The notes under the pieces are model-generated. The model had not been told where the DNA came from. It was given only the letters and a program-made list of their open reading frames with translations, and ran no database searches. Of a DNA stretch of 64,000 bases, positions 45,367 to 53,791 are shown one piece after another. Origin of the DNA: Dactylosporangium sucinum (GTDB lineage: Bacteria > Actinomycetota > Actinomycetes > Mycobacteriales > Micromonosporaceae); contig NZ_BMPI01000011.1 of assembly GCF_014647515.1 (NCBI RefSeq), positions 124,001 through 188,000 of the forward strand, written 5' to 3'. Every line of letters starts with the position of its first letter. Positions within the stretch are counted from its first letter, which is position 1. The position numbers and the translations under genes were made by a program.

Positions 45367-47556
45367 ATGCATTCCAGGGAGCACGTGAGCGGGATCGCGG
45401 CCCGGTTCGCGATCTGGAGCGCCCGCCACCGGGCGCTCGCCATCGTCGGCTGGCTCGTCTTCGTCGTCGGGGTCACCGTCCTCAGTGGACACTTCGGGAC
45501 CACCCAGGCCGGCGCCGGGGACTTCGGCAACGGCGAGTCCGGCCGGGCCGACAAGGTCATCGCGGACGCCGGCTTCCCGGTCCGCGAGGCCGGCGAGATG
45601 GTCGTCGTCCGGTCGCCCGTCGTGGACGACCCCGGTGCGCGGGCGGCGGCCGCCGAGGTCACCGCGGCCGTGCGGGCGACCGGGGTGACCGGGCCGGTCG
45701 GCGAGCCGCTGCGGTCCGAGGACGGCCGGGCGGTCCTGCTGACCTTCACCGTCACGGGGGACCCCGAGACGGCCAAGGACCGGGTCGGGCCGGTTCTCGA
45801 CGCCGTGGCCGCGGTCCAGCGGCAGCATCCCCAGCTGTACATCGGGCAGGCCGGCGACGCGAGCGCCGACAAGCTCATCGGCGACGACCTCGACGAGGGC
45901 CTCAACCGGCTCTCCATGCTGTCGATCCCGGTGACGCTCGGCATCCTGCTCGTGGCGTTCGGCGCGGTCGTGGCCGCGCTGCTGCCGGTGGTCCTCGCCG
46001 TCACCGCGGTCGTGGCCGCCGTCGGGCTGCTCGCGTTCGCCAGCCGCCTCGCGCCGACCGTCGACACCACCATGCACGTCATGCTGCTCGTCGGCCTCGC
46101 CGTCGGCGTCGACTACTGCCTCTTCTACATCCGCCGCGAGCGCGACGAGCGCCGCGCCGGCGCCGACCGCCACCGCGCGCTCGTCGTCGCCGCCCAGACG
46201 TCCGGCCGCTCGGTGTGGATCTCCGGCCTGACCGTCATCGTCGCCATGGCCGGCATGTTCTTCACCCGCGACACCACCTTCGTGAGCTTCGCCGTCGGCA
46301 CGATCCTCGTCGTCGCCACCGCCGTGCTGGGCTCGCTGACCGTCCTGCCGGCGCTGCTCTCGGCGCTCGGCGACCGGGTCGACCTCGTGCGCATCCCCGG
46401 CCTGTACCGCACGCGTGCCGAGGGCCGGGTCTGGGGCGCGATCCTGCGGCTGGTGCTGCGCCGCCCGCTGGTCTCGGCCCTGCTCGCGACCGCGGCCCTG
46501 GGCCTGCTCGCGTTCCCGGCGCTCGACCTGCGCACCAAGGGCGAGGGCGTCGAGGATCTGTCCCCGTCGGCGCCGATCACGAAGGCGTTCGTCGCGATCC
46601 AGACGTCGTTCCCGGGCGGCAGCGACCCGGCCGAGGTCGTGGTGCGCGCCCCGTCCGTCACCGGCCCCGCGTTCGACGCGGCCGTCGCCGACTTCACCAG
46701 GCAGGCCCTCGCCACCGGCAAGCTCCACGAGCCGGTGACGGTCGAGGTCAACCCGGCCGGCACCGTCGCCGTCGTCCGCGTCGGGCTGTCGGGCAGCGGC
46801 TCCGACCGCGCCTCCGAGGAGGCCCTCGCCGCCCTGCGCGGCACGGTCGCCCCGGCGACCCTCGGCAAGCTCCCCGGCGCGTGGGTCGGGGTCACCGGCG
46901 GTACCGCTGGATCGAAGGACTTCAACGACCAGCTCGCGCGCAGCATGCCGGTCGTCTTCTCCTTCGTGCTCGGCCTGGCCTTCGTCCTGCTGCTGGTGTC
47001 GTTCCGCTCGGTGGTGGTCGCGGTGACCGGCGTGGTCCTCAACCTGCTGTCGGTGGCGGCGGCGTACGGCATGCTCGTGTACGTGTTCCAGTACGGCCAC
47101 TTCGAGTCCCTGCTGGACTTCCGCGCCGCGGACGGCATCACGAACTGGATGCCGCTGTTCCTCTTCGTGATCCTGTTCGGCCTGTCGATGGACTACCACG
47201 TCTTCGTGGTCAGCCGGATCCGCGAGGGCCACGACCGCGGCCTGCCCACGCGCCGCGCCGTGACGGAGGGCATCACCCGCACGGCGGGCGTGATCACCAG
47301 CGCCGCGGCGGTGATGGTGGCGGTGTTCGCCCTGTTCGCCACGCTGCCGATCGCGTCGACGAAGCAGCTGGGCGTGGGCCTGGCGGCGTCGGTGCTGCTG
47401 GACGCGACGATCATCCGCGCGGTCCTGCTGCCGGCGGTGATGGCCCTGCTGGGGGAGCGCAACTGGTGGCTGCCGCGCTGGCTGGGCTGGCTTCCGTCGG
47501 TGCCGCACGAGGCCCCGGCCCCGGCGGAGCGCGAGCTGGTGACCGCCGGCCGCTGA
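45367..47556 (+). CDS. MMPL family RND-type transporter
   Basis: This 729-aa polytopic protein has the MMPL duplicate topology: TM1 LAIVGWLVFVVGVTVLSGHF, an extracytoplasmic domain, TM2-6 with LVGLAVGVDYCLFYIRRERDER (the conserved GxDYxLF), repeated in the C-half as FVILFGLSMDYHVFVVSRIREGHDRG. The Asp-Tyr pairs are the proton-relay residues of mycobacterial MmpL3-type exporters (family knowledge). It starts 83 bp after the permease gene; a G/C-rich gap makes it uncertain whether it is in that operon. Convergent with a second MMPL gene, with a strong terminator between. Confidence 0.93.
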   Translation: MHSREHVSGIAARFAIWSARHRALAIVGWLVFVVGVTVLSGHFGTTQAGAGDFGNGESGRADKVIADAGFPVREAGEMVVVRSPVVDDPGARAAAAEVTAAVRATGVTGPVGEPLRSEDGRAVLLTFTVTGDPETAKDRVGPVLDAVAAVQRQHPQLYIGQAGDASADKLIGDDLDEGLNRLSMLSIPVTLGILLVAFGAVVAALLPVVLAVTAVVAAVGLLAFASRLAPTVDTTMHVMLLVGLAVGVDYCLFYIRRERDERRAGADRHRALVVAAQTSGRSVWISGLTVIVAMAGMFFTRDTTFVSFAVGTILVVATAVLGSLTVLPALLSALGDRVDLVRIPGLYRTRAEGRVWGAILRLVLRRPLVSALLATAALGLLAFPALDLRTKGEGVEDLSPSAPITKAFVAIQTSFPGGSDPAEVVVRAPSVTGPAFDAAVADFTRQALATGKLHEPVTVEVNPAGTVAVVRVGLSGSGSDRASEEALAALRGTVAPATLGKLPGAWVGVTGGTAGSKDFNDQLARSMPVVFSFVLGLAFVLLLVSFRSVVVAVTGVVLNLLSVAAAYGMLVYVFQYGHFESLLDFRAADGITNWMPLFLFVILFGLSMDYHVFVVSRIREGHDRGLPTRRAVTEGITRTAGVITSAAAVMVAVFALFATLPIASTKQLGVGLAASVLLDATIIRAVLLPAVMALLGERNWWLPRWLGWLPSVPHEAPAPAERELVTAGR

Positions 47557-47563
47557 CGGCTCC

Positions 47564-47597
47564 CGAGGAGCCGGCACCCGAGAGTGCCGGCTCCTCG
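47564..47597. terminator. perfect hairpin between convergent MMPL genes
   Basis: A perfect 14-bp stem CGAGGAGCCGGCAC / GTGCCGGCTCCTCG with a 6-nt loop (CCGAGA) lies 7 bp past one stop and 12 bp before the other, serving both strands. Confidence 0.85.
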
Positions 47598-47609
47598 GCG
47601 CTACCGGCG

Positions 47610-49778
47610 TCAGACGCGGGCGGGCTCGCGCTCCGGCTCGGTGGCCAGGTGGTGGCGCAGCTTCTCGCCCTCGATGTCCACGTCGGGCAGGAGCCTGTTC
47701 AGCCAGCCCGGCAGCCACCACGCGGCGCGGCCCAGCAGGGAGACCACCGCCGGGACGATCGTCATGCGGACGATGAAGGCGTCGATCGCGACGCCCGCGG
47801 CCAGGGCGAAGCCCATCGACTTGATGATCGGGTCGTCGACCAGGACGAAGCCGGCGAAGACCGACGTCATGATGATGGCCGCGGCCGTCACCACCCGGGC
47901 GCCGTGGCCCATGCCGCTGACCGTGGCCTCCTGGGCCGAGGCGCCGTGGACGTAGTCCTCGCGCATCCGGGAGACCAGGAACACCTCGTAGTCCATGGCC
48001 AGGCCGAACAGGATGCCGATGAGCAGGATCGGCAGGAAGCTCACCAGCGGGCCCGGAGTGTCCAGGCCGACCAGCGAGGCCAGGTGGCCCTCCTGGAAGA
48101 CCGCCACCGTGATGCCGAAGGTCGCGCCCACCGTGAGCAGGAAGCCGGCCGCGGCCTTCAGCGGGACCAGGATCGAGCGGAACACCAGCATCAGGAGCAG
48201 GACCGACAGGCCGACGACGAGCAGCAGGTACACCGGCATCGCGTCCGACAGCTTCTCCGACACGTCGATCCCGACCGCGGTCTGCCCGGTCAGCGCGATG
48301 TCGGCGCCGTCGATGGCGTGGACCTTCGCGCGGACGGCGTGGACGAGGTCCTCGGTCGCCGCGTCGGTCGGGCCGGTCTTCGGGATGATCGCCAGCAGCG
48401 CCGTCTTCTTGTCCTGGCTGAAGTTCGGCGGCGTGACCGCGAGCAGGTTCTCGGTGCCCTGCAGCCGGGCCATCGCGTCCTGCGCGGCCTTCGCGGTCTG
48501 CTCCGGCGAGTCCGACGACACGACCATCGCCAGGCGGCCGTTGAAGCCCGGGCCGAAGCCCTCGGTGACGAGGTCGGCGGCCTTGCGGGCCGGCGAGTCG
48601 ACCGCGCCGGCGCTCGCGCCCGGCAGCGCGATGCGCATGTCGGCGGCCGGGATGGCCAGCGCGGCCAGGCCGACGACGCCGACCAGGATCACCGGGATGC
48701 GCAGCCGGGTGACGCCGCGCGCCCACCGGAAGCCGAAGTTCCGCGTGTGGTGCGCGACGCTGCCCTCGGCGACCTTGCGCTGCTTGCGGGGCAGGACCCG
48801 GCGGCCGGCGAAGGCGAGCAGGGCCGGCTGGAGGGTGATCGCGACGAGGACGGCCACCGCCACCGTGCCGGCCGCGGCCAGGCCCATGACGGTCAGGAAC
48901 GGGATGTTCACGACGGCCAGGCCGGCCAGGGCGATGACGACCGTGGCGCCGGCGAACACGACCGCGGAGCCGGCGGTGCCGACCGCGCGCCCGGCCGCCT
49001 CCTGCGGCTCCAGGCCCTCGACCAGGTGCTGGCGGTGCCGCGAGGTGATGAACAGCGAGTAGTCGATGCCGACCGCGAGGCCGAGCATCAGGGCGAGCAC
49101 CGGCGCGGTGCTGGTCAGCGTGATGGTGCTCGACAGCGCGAAGAGCGCGGCCATGCCGGCGCCGACGCCGAGCAGCGCGTTGAGCATCGTCATGCCGGCC
49201 GCGACCAGGGAGCCGAACGTCACCAGCAGCACGACGAGCGCGATGGCCACGCCGATGCCTTCCTTGCCGCCGACCTCGGGTTCGGTGTTCATGACCTCGC
49301 CGCCGTGCTCGACGCGCAGGCCGGCCTGCTGCGCCGCCGCGCCGCTGGCCTCGTAGGCCGCGCGCTGCTCGTCGGTGACCTTGTCGGCCCGCTCCTTGAA
49401 CTGCACGGTGACCAGCGCATACCGGTCCTGCGACACGGCCCCCGTCTGGAACGGGCTCATCGCGCCGACCACGCCCGGCAGCTTGTTGGCCTCGAGGACG
49501 AGCGCGTCGATCGTGTCCTTGTTCGCCGCGAGGGTCTGGCCGTCGGGCACCTTGACGACGATCGTGCCGGTCGCGCCGCTCGCCTCCGGGAACTGCGTCT
49601 TCAGCGCGTCGATCGCCCGCTGCGACTCGGTGCCGGGCATCGTGAAGTCGCTCGAGGTCGGCCCGCGGAACGCGGCGGCCGCGCCGCCGAGCGCGCCGAG
49701 CACGACGACCCACACGATGAGCACGAGCCAGCGGTGCCGGAACGAGGCGCGGCCAAGCCGGTACAGCACAGTTGCCAT
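47610..49778 (-). CDS. MMPL family RND-type transporter
   Basis: This 722-aa transporter has the same two-repeat organisation: TM1 WLVLIVWVVVLGALGGAAAAF, LMLGLAVGIDYSLFITSRHRQHL, ILLIGILFGLAMDYEVFLVSRMREDYVHG. Extracytoplasmic domains lie between TM1/TM2 (~40-180) and TM7/TM8 (~390-540). It is only distantly similar to the convergent MMPL protein, so not a recent duplication. It follows tetR after 10 nt and is surely co-regulated with it; two palindromic operators upstream of tetR indicate autorepression of the pair. Substrate unknown. Confidence 0.94.
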   Translation of the reverse strand: MATVLYRLGRASFRHRWLVLIVWVVVLGALGGAAAAFRGPTSSDFTMPGTESQRAIDALKTQFPEASGATGTIVVKVPDGQTLAANKDTIDALVLEANKLPGVVGAMSPFQTGAVSQDRYALVTVQFKERADKVTDEQRAAYEASGAAAQQAGLRVEHGGEVMNTEPEVGGKEGIGVAIALVVLLVTFGSLVAAGMTMLNALLGVGAGMAALFALSSTITLTSTAPVLALMLGLAVGIDYSLFITSRHRQHLVEGLEPQEAAGRAVGTAGSAVVFAGATVVIALAGLAVVNIPFLTVMGLAAAGTVAVAVLVAITLQPALLAFAGRRVLPRKQRKVAEGSVAHHTRNFGFRWARGVTRLRIPVILVGVVGLAALAIPAADMRIALPGASAGAVDSPARKAADLVTEGFGPGFNGRLAMVVSSDSPEQTAKAAQDAMARLQGTENLLAVTPPNFSQDKKTALLAIIPKTGPTDAATEDLVHAVRAKVHAIDGADIALTGQTAVGIDVSEKLSDAMPVYLLLVVGLSVLLLMLVFRSILVPLKAAAGFLLTVGATFGITVAVFQEGHLASLVGLDTPGPLVSFLPILLIGILFGLAMDYEVFLVSRMREDYVHGASAQEATVSGMGHGARVVTAAAIIMTSVFAGFVLVDDPIIKSMGFALAAGVAIDAFIVRMTIVPAVVSLLGRAAWWLPGWLNRLLPDVDIEGEKLRHHLATEPEREPARV

Positions 49779-49788
49779 GTCCGTGTCC

Positions 49789-50328
49789 TTAGTCTTCAGG
49801 GGCGAGGACTCGCGCGGCCGCCGCGATGAGCGCCGCGCGCAGGTCGTCGTCGGGGTAGTCGGTGCAGTCGAACGCGACGGCCGCGGCACCGGCCAGCACG
49901 AGCTTGGCCGCGACGTGCGATGCGGGGGAGCCGGACGGCCCGGTCAGCGATGCCTGCAGACGCTGGGTCATGAGGTGTACCTCCTGGAACTCCGGCTGCT
50001 GGAGCAGGCCCGGGAGGTCGCCGTAGATGACCTGGATCTCCTTGCGGTAACCCAGGACCAGGTCGACGAACCCCTCGATGGCCGCCGCCCGCGCCGCGTC
50101 CGGTCCGAGGCCGGCGAGCTTCGCGTCGAGCTCCCGCAGCTCGGCGATCGCCGGCGCGCACATCTCGGTGAGGATCGCTTCCTTGCTGTCGAAGTGATAC
50201 AGCAACGCGGCCTTGGAGCACCCCACCTCGACCGCGATGTCGTGCAGCGAGGTGCCCTTGAACCCGGCGCGGGCGAACTGGCGCGCGGCCGCGGCCAGAA
50301 TCTCGTCGCGCGTGTTGCTCCGAGCCAT
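49789..50328 (-). CDS. TetR family transcriptional regulator of the MMPL transporter
   Basis: This 179-aa regulator has the HTH NTRDEILAAAARQFARAGFKGTSLHDIAVEVGCSKAALLYHFDSKEAILTEM (5-56) and a TetR_C domain with QPEFQEVHLMTQRLQASLTG. It is the first gene of tetR-mmpL. Two palindromes CTGACCGATCGGTCAG and CTGACCGATCGGCCAG lie 27-61 bp upstream, a standard arrangement for autoregulated TetR exporters. Confidence 0.93.
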   Translation of the reverse strand: MARSNTRDEILAAAARQFARAGFKGTSLHDIAVEVGCSKAALLYHFDSKEAILTEMCAPAIAELRELDAKLAGLGPDAARAAAIEGFVDLVLGYRKEIQVIYGDLPGLLQQPEFQEVHLMTQRLQASLTGPSGSPASHVAAKLVLAGAAAVAFDCTDYPDDDLRAALIAAAARVLAPED

Positions 50329-50354
50329 CGGTCACCTCCCGGCGCTCATCATGC

Positions 50355-50389
50355 CTGACCGATCGGTCAGAACCTGACCGATCGGCCAG
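50355..50389 (-). promoter_or_regulatory. paired TetR operators
   Basis: CTGACCGATCGGTCAG (50355-50370, perfect) and CTGACCGATCGGCCAG (50374-50389, one mismatch) have centres 19 bp apart. Two TetR dimers could bind the region upstream of tetR-mmpL. Confidence 0.8.
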
Positions 50390-50594
50390 CCTTGAGAGCG
50401 ACCTCACACCGCCCTCCCAGCCTCCGTTCACCTCAGTCTGTGCCGGATCCCCTTGTGGGGTGCCCTGCTTCGCCACCGATATCCCGACATTTCGTCACCG
50501 TCCCGCGCCGTGTAGACCCGCCCGCCGGTGTGCAGCCGCGGCGTGATGGCGGGCCCGAGGTAGCGTAGAAGTATCCGACTGTTCGGGAGGCACT

Positions 50595-51737
50595 ATGCCG
50601 AAGCGGACAGAACTCCTGGTGATCGGTGCGGGACCGTACGCGTACTCGGCCGCTGCCTTTGCTCGTGACAACGGAATCGACACGCACATCGTCGGCCATT
50701 CGATGGCCTTCTGGCGTGAGCAGATGCCGGCTGACATGTTCTTGCGCTCAGGACCCGACTGGCACCTCGACGCCGGCGGCAACTACACCTTCAGGGCCTT
50801 CTTCGAGGACCGAGGGATGCGGCCCGAGGACTTCGACCCAATTCCGATCGCTGTCTTCATCGACTACGCGGAGTGGTTCCGTCAGCGCACGTCGTTCGAA
50901 GTCGACGAACGGATGGTCACCGACCTCACAAAACCGAGCGGGAGCTTTCTCGCACACCTGGACGACGGCTCGACGATCACAGCGGAGAAGGTTATTGCCG
51001 TCCCGGGCATGTGCTACTTCGCCAACCTCCCGCACTGGCACGAGGACGTGCCGCCGACACTCCGATCACATACCAGCGAGCTTGTCACCTTCGAGGATCT
51101 CGCCGCCGCCCGTGTCGCCATTGTCGGAGGGCGGCAGAGCGCCTACGAGTGGGCAGCGCTGCTGTGCGACCGGCGCGCCGAGCAGGTGCACGTGGTGCAT
51201 CGCCATCCCATTCCGGAGTTCGCCAAGGTCAGCTGGTCCTTCGTGGACCCATACATCGATCAAACGCTGGCACAGCGAGGATGGTGGCGCCGACTCTCCG
51301 CGGAGGAACAACGGCGGATCGCCGGCGAATTCTGGCGAGTCGGCCGCTTCACCCTCGAGCCCTGGCTCGTCCCACGCCTCGCCACGGAGGTTGTCACCAG
51401 CCATCCCCACTGCGCGGTCATCGACGTGACGCCCGGTGATGAAGATGTGCGACTTCGGCTCTCCGATCAGACAACGCTGATCGCGGACCATGTGATCTTC
51501 GCATGCGGCTACAAGACCGACCTGTCTCGCATCCCCTACCTGCGCAGCGTCTCGCACCAGGTGAGGACGACAGATGGTTTCCCCGACCTGACCGAGGGCT
51601 TCGAAACATCGCTGGCGGGTCTCTACGTGATCGGCTTCGCCTCCACCCGCGACTTCGGCCCCTTCTACGGTTTTACGAAGGGCTGCCCGTCATCCGCGCG
51701 CATCGCAGTCGACGAACTGATGCGCTGCGCCGCTTGA
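50595..51737 (+). CDS. FAD-dependent NAD(P)H monooxygenase-like oxidoreductase
   Basis: This 380-aa flavoprotein has an FAD-binding start RTELLVIGAGPYAYSAAAFARDNG, the segment SGPDWHLDAGGNYTFRAFFEDRG, a NADPH motif RVAIVGGRQSAYEWAALLCDR and CYFANLPHW / FACGYKTDLSRIPYL, the pattern of N-hydroxylating or Baeyer-Villiger type flavoproteins (lysine/ornithine N-monooxygenase superfamily). Substrate unknown. Its codon use is less GC-skewed than neighbouring genes (more A/T at third positions), suggesting horizontal acquisition. GGGAGGCACT precedes ATG 50595. Upstream 50390-50594 holds no gene. Confidence 0.88.
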   Translation: MPKRTELLVIGAGPYAYSAAAFARDNGIDTHIVGHSMAFWREQMPADMFLRSGPDWHLDAGGNYTFRAFFEDRGMRPEDFDPIPIAVFIDYAEWFRQRTSFEVDERMVTDLTKPSGSFLAHLDDGSTITAEKVIAVPGMCYFANLPHWHEDVPPTLRSHTSELVTFEDLAAARVAIVGGRQSAYEWAALLCDRRAEQVHVVHRHPIPEFAKVSWSFVDPYIDQTLAQRGWWRRLSAEEQRRIAGEFWRVGRFTLEPWLVPRLATEVVTSHPHCAVIDVTPGDEDVRLRLSDQTTLIADHVIFACGYKTDLSRIPYLRSVSHQVRTTDGFPDLTEGFETSLAGLYVIGFASTRDFGPFYGFTKGCPSSARIAVDELMRCAA

Positions 51738-51739
51738 TC

Positions 51740-51893
51740 GACCAAGACCGAGACGACTGCTGCGTCGAGCGTGAGTTCTCGGATGGGCACGCCGCGTTCG
51801 GGCCCGATGAGCAGCCCGGCCAGCAGGGTGTGCAGTTGCCGGTGGTCGCCGACGCCGGTGAGCCGGAGCCGGAAGCCGCGTCCGTCTCCCGGT
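51740..51893 (-). pseudogene. possible 3' remnant of an unknown gene
   Basis: Minus-strand frame reads GFRLRLTGVGDHRQLHTLLAGLLIGPERGVPIRELTLDAAVVSVLVDQ without a start, and its GC3 pattern is coding-like, in contrast to the flanking flavoprotein gene. It looks like the end of a longer gene cut at the flavoprotein insertion. I cannot name the family. Confidence 0.3.
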
Positions 51894-51915
51894 GCAGCGC
51901 GATCGGGAGGGGTTG

Positions 51916-53259
51916 TCAGTGTGGCGCTGCGGCCCGCACCTCGGTGAGCAGCGCGTCGGCGTCGGCGGTGGTCGTGCCGGGGTTGACGACGCAGGCGCGC
52001 AGGGCGAACGCGCCGTCCACCGTGGTCCCGGCCAGGTAGGCGCGGCCGGACGCCTGGACCGTGGCGAGGACCTGCCGGTTGAGCTCGTCGGAGCCGGCCA
52101 CCCGGAAGCACACCACGCTCAGGCCGTGGGCCAGCAGCTCCAGGTCGTCGGCGCGGTCCACCGCGGACGCGAGGTGGGCGGCCACCGCCAGGTCGTGCTC
52201 GACGAGCGCGCGGTAGCCGGCCACGCCCAGGTGCTTGAGCAGCGCCCAGACCTTGAGGGCGCGGAACGGGCGGGTCTGCTCGAAGCCGTACTCGCTGAAC
52301 CACGGGTCGCCGTCCGCGCGCAGGTACGGCGGGACGAGGCTGAACGCGTCGCGGGCCAGGGACGGGTCGCGCAGCAGGACCAGGCCGGCGTCGACCGGCG
52401 CGTAGAGCCACTTGTGCGGGTCGAGCGAGATGCTGTCGGCCCGGGACAGGCCGGCCCGCGCGGCGGCGAAGCGGTCGAGGAGGAGCACGGCCGGGCCGCC
52501 GTACGAGGCGTCGACGTGCAGCCAGACGCCGTGCGCCGCGCACACGCCGGCGACGGCGGCGAGGTCGTCGATCGCGCCGGTGTTGACGGTGCCGGCCGTG
52601 GCCATGACCGCGACCGGGATGTCCCGTCCGGAGGCGGCCAGCATGTGGTCGAGCGCCGCCACGTCGTCGAAGAGCCGGACGTGGTCGGAGCCCAGGCCGA
52701 GCAGCTCGGCGGCCTTGCGGGCGGAGCCGTGCCCCTCGGTGCCGAGGTACAGCACGAACGGCCGGTCGTGTCCCTGCAGCCCGCGCGCCCGCACGTCGAT
52801 CCCGGTCCGGGCGGCGGCCCGGTGCCGGGCCACCGCGAGCGCCGTGAGCGTGGCCGTGGAGCCGCCGCTCACCAGCAGCCCGCCGGCCCCGGGCGGGAAG
52901 CCGGCCAGCTCGGCGAACCAGCGCACCACCTCCCGCTCGACGTGCACAGCGGCGTGGTCGCCGCCGGCCACGCTCGGGTTCATCGCCGCGGCGATCGCGT
53001 CGGCGGCCACGCCGAGCGGGTGCGGCGGGGAGTTGACCCAGGCGAAGAAGCGCGGGTGCCCGTTGCCGAACGGGTGCGGCATGACCCGCTCGGCGATCTC
53101 GTCGAGGACGGCGTCCGCCGGCGTGCCCTCCAGCGGCACCGCCGACGCGGCGAAGTGCGGCGGGCGCCAGACGGGACCGGCGGGCAGGTCCGCGAGGTAG
53201 CCGTGGACGAGGTCCGCGACGCGGCGGCTCAGAGCCGCATCGCCAGGTAGTAGACGCAC
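51916..53259 (-). CDS. PLP-dependent group II amino-acid decarboxylase
   Basis: This 447-aa enzyme of the glutamate/tyrosine/aromatic-amino-acid decarboxylase family has HPRFFAWVNSPPHPLGVAADAIAAAMNPSVAGGDHAAVHVEREVVRWFAELAG, the substrate-side SGGSTATLTALAVARH, HVDASYGG (Asp interacting with the pyridine N) and the PLP lysine in SISLDPHKWLYAPVDAG. Length is normal. Substrate cannot be read. GTG 53259 overlaps the cupin regulator's end by 31 nt, so translation is coupled; the regulator may respond to its amine product (inference). Confidence 0.9.
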   Translation of the reverse strand: MRLLPGDAALSRRVADLVHGYLADLPAGPVWRPPHFAASAVPLEGTPADAVLDEIAERVMPHPFGNGHPRFFAWVNSPPHPLGVAADAIAAAMNPSVAGGDHAAVHVEREVVRWFAELAGFPPGAGGLLVSGGSTATLTALAVARHRAAARTGIDVRARGLQGHDRPFVLYLGTEGHGSARKAAELLGLGSDHVRLFDDVAALDHMLAASGRDIPVAVMATAGTVNTGAIDDLAAVAGVCAAHGVWLHVDASYGGPAVLLLDRFAAARAGLSRADSISLDPHKWLYAPVDAGLVLLRDPSLARDAFSLVPPYLRADGDPWFSEYGFEQTRPFRALKVWALLKHLGVAGYRALVEHDLAVAAHLASAVDRADDLELLAHGLSVVCFRVAGSDELNRQVLATVQASGRAYLAGTTVDGAFALRACVVNPGTTTADADALLTEVRAAAPH

Positions 53260-53774
53260 GGTTCGCTCCCGGGGTTGGCGAAGGCATGGCGGCGGTCGCC
53301 GGCGTAACTGGCGCTGTCGCCGGCGTGCAGCTCGAGGGGCTCGTCGTCGAGGGTGAGGCGCAGCGTGCCGCGTTCGATTCCGATGTACTCCAGGGAGCCC
53401 GCACCGTGCGGCAGGAAGACCCCGGCGTCGACGTGGGCGCCGAGCGTCGTGCGCATGAACTCGAACTCGACGCCGGGCAGCACCGGGCTCAGCACCCGCC
53501 GCTCCCAGCCCGCCGGGTCGCGGGCCACCTCCTGCTCGTGGTGGCGCAGCACGGTGGTGCCCACCGGCCGCTCGTCCTGCATCAGCCGGGCGATGCTCGT
53601 GCCGAGCCCGGTCGCGATCCGGTCGAGCACGAGCACCGTCGGCATTCGCCCGCCCCGCTCGATCTCCGACAGCATGCTGCGACTGACCCCGCTCGCGCCG
53701 GCGAGCGCGTCGAGGGTCAGCCCCCGCCGCCTCCGCTCCGCCCGCACCCGCCCGCCGAGCGCCTCGACGTCCAT
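53229..53774 (-). CDS. XRE-cupin transcriptional regulator
   Basis: This 181-aa regulator has an XRE HTH (GGRVRAERRRRGLTLDALAGASGVSRSMLSEIERGGRMPTVLVLDRIATGLG, 7-58) and a C-terminal cupin (EFEFMRTTLGAHVDAGVFLPHGAGSLEYIGIERGTLRLTLDDEPLELHAGDSASYAGDRRHAFAN, ~104-170). Such proteins control amine or amino-acid catabolism, e.g. PuuR. A perfect TCCACTATAGTGGA palindrome 4 nt upstream contains the -10 TATAGT; the gene would be almost leaderless and self-repressed. It overlaps the downstream decarboxylase. Confidence 0.92.
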   Translation of the reverse strand: MDVEALGGRVRAERRRRGLTLDALAGASGVSRSMLSEIERGGRMPTVLVLDRIATGLGTSIARLMQDERPVGTTVLRHHEQEVARDPAGWERRVLSPVLPGVEFEFMRTTLGAHVDAGVFLPHGAGSLEYIGIERGTLRLTLDDEPLELHAGDSASYAGDRRHAFANPGSEPCVYYLAMRL

Positions 53775-53777
53775 GTC

Positions 53778-53791
53778 TCCACTATAGTGGA
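53778..53791 (-). promoter_or_regulatory. palindromic operator/-10 of the XRE-cupin gene
   Basis: TCCACTATAGTGGA is a perfect 14-bp palindrome containing TATAGT. It overlaps the stop codon of the upstream sugar kinase (TAG, 53782-53784), so an internal promoter can uncouple the regulator from the kinase operon. Confidence 0.7.

Noticed and set aside
44782..49713. 1643-codon minus-strand frame across both MMPL genes
   Set aside because: It crosses a perfect terminator and is partly antisense to one and out of frame with the other MMPL gene; both real genes have intact motifs.
46215..49829. 1204-codon plus-strand frame
   Set aside because: Shadow of two convergent transporter genes; Arg/Pro/Asp-rich without hydrophobic segments.
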